Part shown: positions 38,326 through 39,157 of the stretch, piece after piece | Layout of the letters: each line of letters begins with the position of its first letter | How positions within the stretch are numbered: position 1 is the stretch's first letter | Position numbers and translations under genes: made by a program | Assembly (NCBI GenBank): GCA_964570285.1 | Contig: CAZMXP010000046.1 | Location: forward strand, 1 to 39,157 | DNA: 39,157 nucleotides | Direction: 5' to 3' | DNA from: CAZMXP01 sp964570285 | Lineage (GTDB): Bacteria > Planctomycetota > PLA2 | Notes under the pieces: generated by a model | The model's database searches: none | What the model saw: only the letters and a program-made list of their open reading frames with translations | What the model was told of the DNA's origin: nothing

Positions 38326-39157
38326 CTAACTCGGCCCCGCCTTCCGCACCGCGTCGCTGACGTCGGCCTCGAACTGCTTGAAGTTGTCGCGGAAGAGTTG
38401 CGCGAGCTTTCGCGCCTGCCGGTCGTAGGCGGCGGCGTCGGCCCAGGTCCGGTTCGGGCGCAGCACCTCGGGGGGGACGTCGGCGCAGGAGGCGGGGATC
38501 GCGAGGCCGAAGATCGGGTCGCTCTCGAACGCGACGGAGTCGAGGGCGCCGCTCAGCGCGGCGTCGAGCGTCGCGCGGGTGTGCTTGATCTTCATCCGCG
38601 TGCCGACGCCGTGCGGGCCTCCGGTCCAGCCGGTGTTGACGAGCCAGCAGCGCGCCTTGTGCTTCTGGATCTTCTCGCCGAGCAGCCTGCTGTAGACCGA
38701 CGGGAAGCGCGGCATGAAGGGCGCGCCGAAACAGGTGCTGAAGGTCGCGCTCGGTTCGGTGACGCCCTTCTCGGTGCCGGCGACCTTCGCGGTGTAGCCC
38801 GACAGGAAGTGGTACATCGCCTGCTCCGGCGTGAGCCGGCTGATCGGCGGCAGCACGCCGAACGCGTCGCAGGTGAGGAAGAAGATGTTCTTCGGGTGGC
38901 CGCCGGTGCCCGACGGGGCGCTGCCCGGGATCATGCCGATGGGGTAGCTCGCGCGGGTGTTCTCGGTGTGCTTGGCGCTGTCGAGATCCACGAGGCGGCT
39001 CGCCGGGTCCATCACGACGTTCTCGAGGATGGTGCCGAAGCGCTTCGTCGTCGCGTAGATCTCGGGTTCGGCCTCCGCGGAGAGGCGGATCACCTTCGCG
39101 TAGCAGCCCCCCTCGAAGTTGAAGACGCCGCGGTCGCTCCAGCCGTGCTCGTCATCC
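38326..39157 (-). CDS. pckA: Phosphoenolpyruvate carboxykinase (ATP), C-terminal 276 residues, 5' end outside window
   Basis: It catalyses oxaloacetate + ATP to PEP + CO2 + ADP in gluconeogenesis. The visible part begins DEHGWSDRGVFNFEGGCYAK (family: DEHGWSDxGVFNFEGGCYAK). It continues with NPIIYATTKRF-like EIYATTKRFGTILENVV, LDSAKHTENTRASYPIG, FLTCDAFGVLPPISRL, FLSGYTAKVAGTEKGVTEP, CFGAPFMP and WLVNTGWTGGPHGVGTRM. This is clearly the ATP-dependent type. The kinase P-loop lies upstream, outside the window. The stop TAG is at 38326-38328. The gene is convergent with vapC. Confidence 0.97.
   Translation of the reverse strand, partial: DDEHGWSDRGVFNFEGGCYAKVIRLSAEAEPEIYATTKRFGTILENVVMDPASRLVDLDSAKHTENTRASYPIGMIPGSAPSGTGGHPKNIFFLTCDAFGVLPPISRLTPEQAMYHFLSGYTAKVAGTEKGVTEPSATFSTCFGAPFMPRFPSVYSRLLGEKIQKHKARCWLVNTGWTGGPHGVGTRMKIKHTRATLDAALSGALDSVAFESDPIFGLAIPASCADVPPEVLRPNRTWADAAAYDRQARKLAQLFRDNFKQFEADVSDAVRKAGPS

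Overview
This is a GC-rich, gene-dense bacterial chromosome segment. No tRNA, rRNA, CRISPR array, phage gene or intact transposase is visible. The gene content suggests a heterotrophic, envelope-rich Gram-negative bacterium: many exported or lipoprotein-type proteins, HEAT and TPR proteins, a CHAT protease, a SUMF1-domain protein, di-heme CxxCH oxidoreductases and several metallopeptidases. My best guess is Planctomycetota or a neighbouring uncultured phylum. That is inference only, because no marker gene here settles it. UGA is a normal stop for many genes, so the genetic code is standard.

Layout. (1) 1-6119, minus strand: an M3 metallopeptidase, two di-heme oxidoreductase paralogs and trxB are packed with 1-nt overlaps or short gaps and followed by gcvP, which runs off the window. 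(2) 6120-9190: a divergent intergenic stretch, a secreted HEAT-like protein, then a small accessory patch with Uma2 and DUF4143 gene debris beside an intact DUF4143 ATPase. (3) 9188-16636: uup (minus), then plus-strand genes: a SUMF1/thioredoxin-like fusion, a SnoaL-like lipoprotein, a coupled GNAT / ADP-ribosylglycohydrolase / small unknown set, a lipoprotein, a second GNAT, an alpha/beta hydrolase (minus) and a DCC-family thiol protein. (4) 16633-24671, minus: an ABC-F ATPase coupled to a 1160-residue TPR-CHAT protease, preceded by an M1 aminopeptidase with a HEAT tail. (5) 24790-30103, minus: a zinc metallopeptidase and two amidohydrolases, probably one operon. (6) 30142-34743, plus: a UGA-containing heavy-metal-associated (HMA) lipoprotein that looks like a selenoprotein, an MFS permease, a triple-FKBP lipoprotein and an SLC13-type permease with RCK_C domains. 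(7) 34744-35822: a 1-kb non-coding island built of palindromic and direct repeats. (8) 35823-39157: an ATPase with pentapeptide repeats, a VapBC-type toxin-antitoxin pair and the 3' part of pckA.

The most interesting signals are these. The HMA gene at 30142 has an in-frame UGA exactly where the first metal-binding or redox Cys should be, followed at a suitable distance by a SECIS-like hairpin. TAnnnT -10 hexamers sit only 6-8 nt before the start codon of many first genes, which implies widespread leaderless mRNAs. A 55-bp palindromic repeat family is found only between convergent genes. A G-rich 14-mer recurs four times. A near-perfect palindrome is centred on the start codon of the DUF4143 ATPase.
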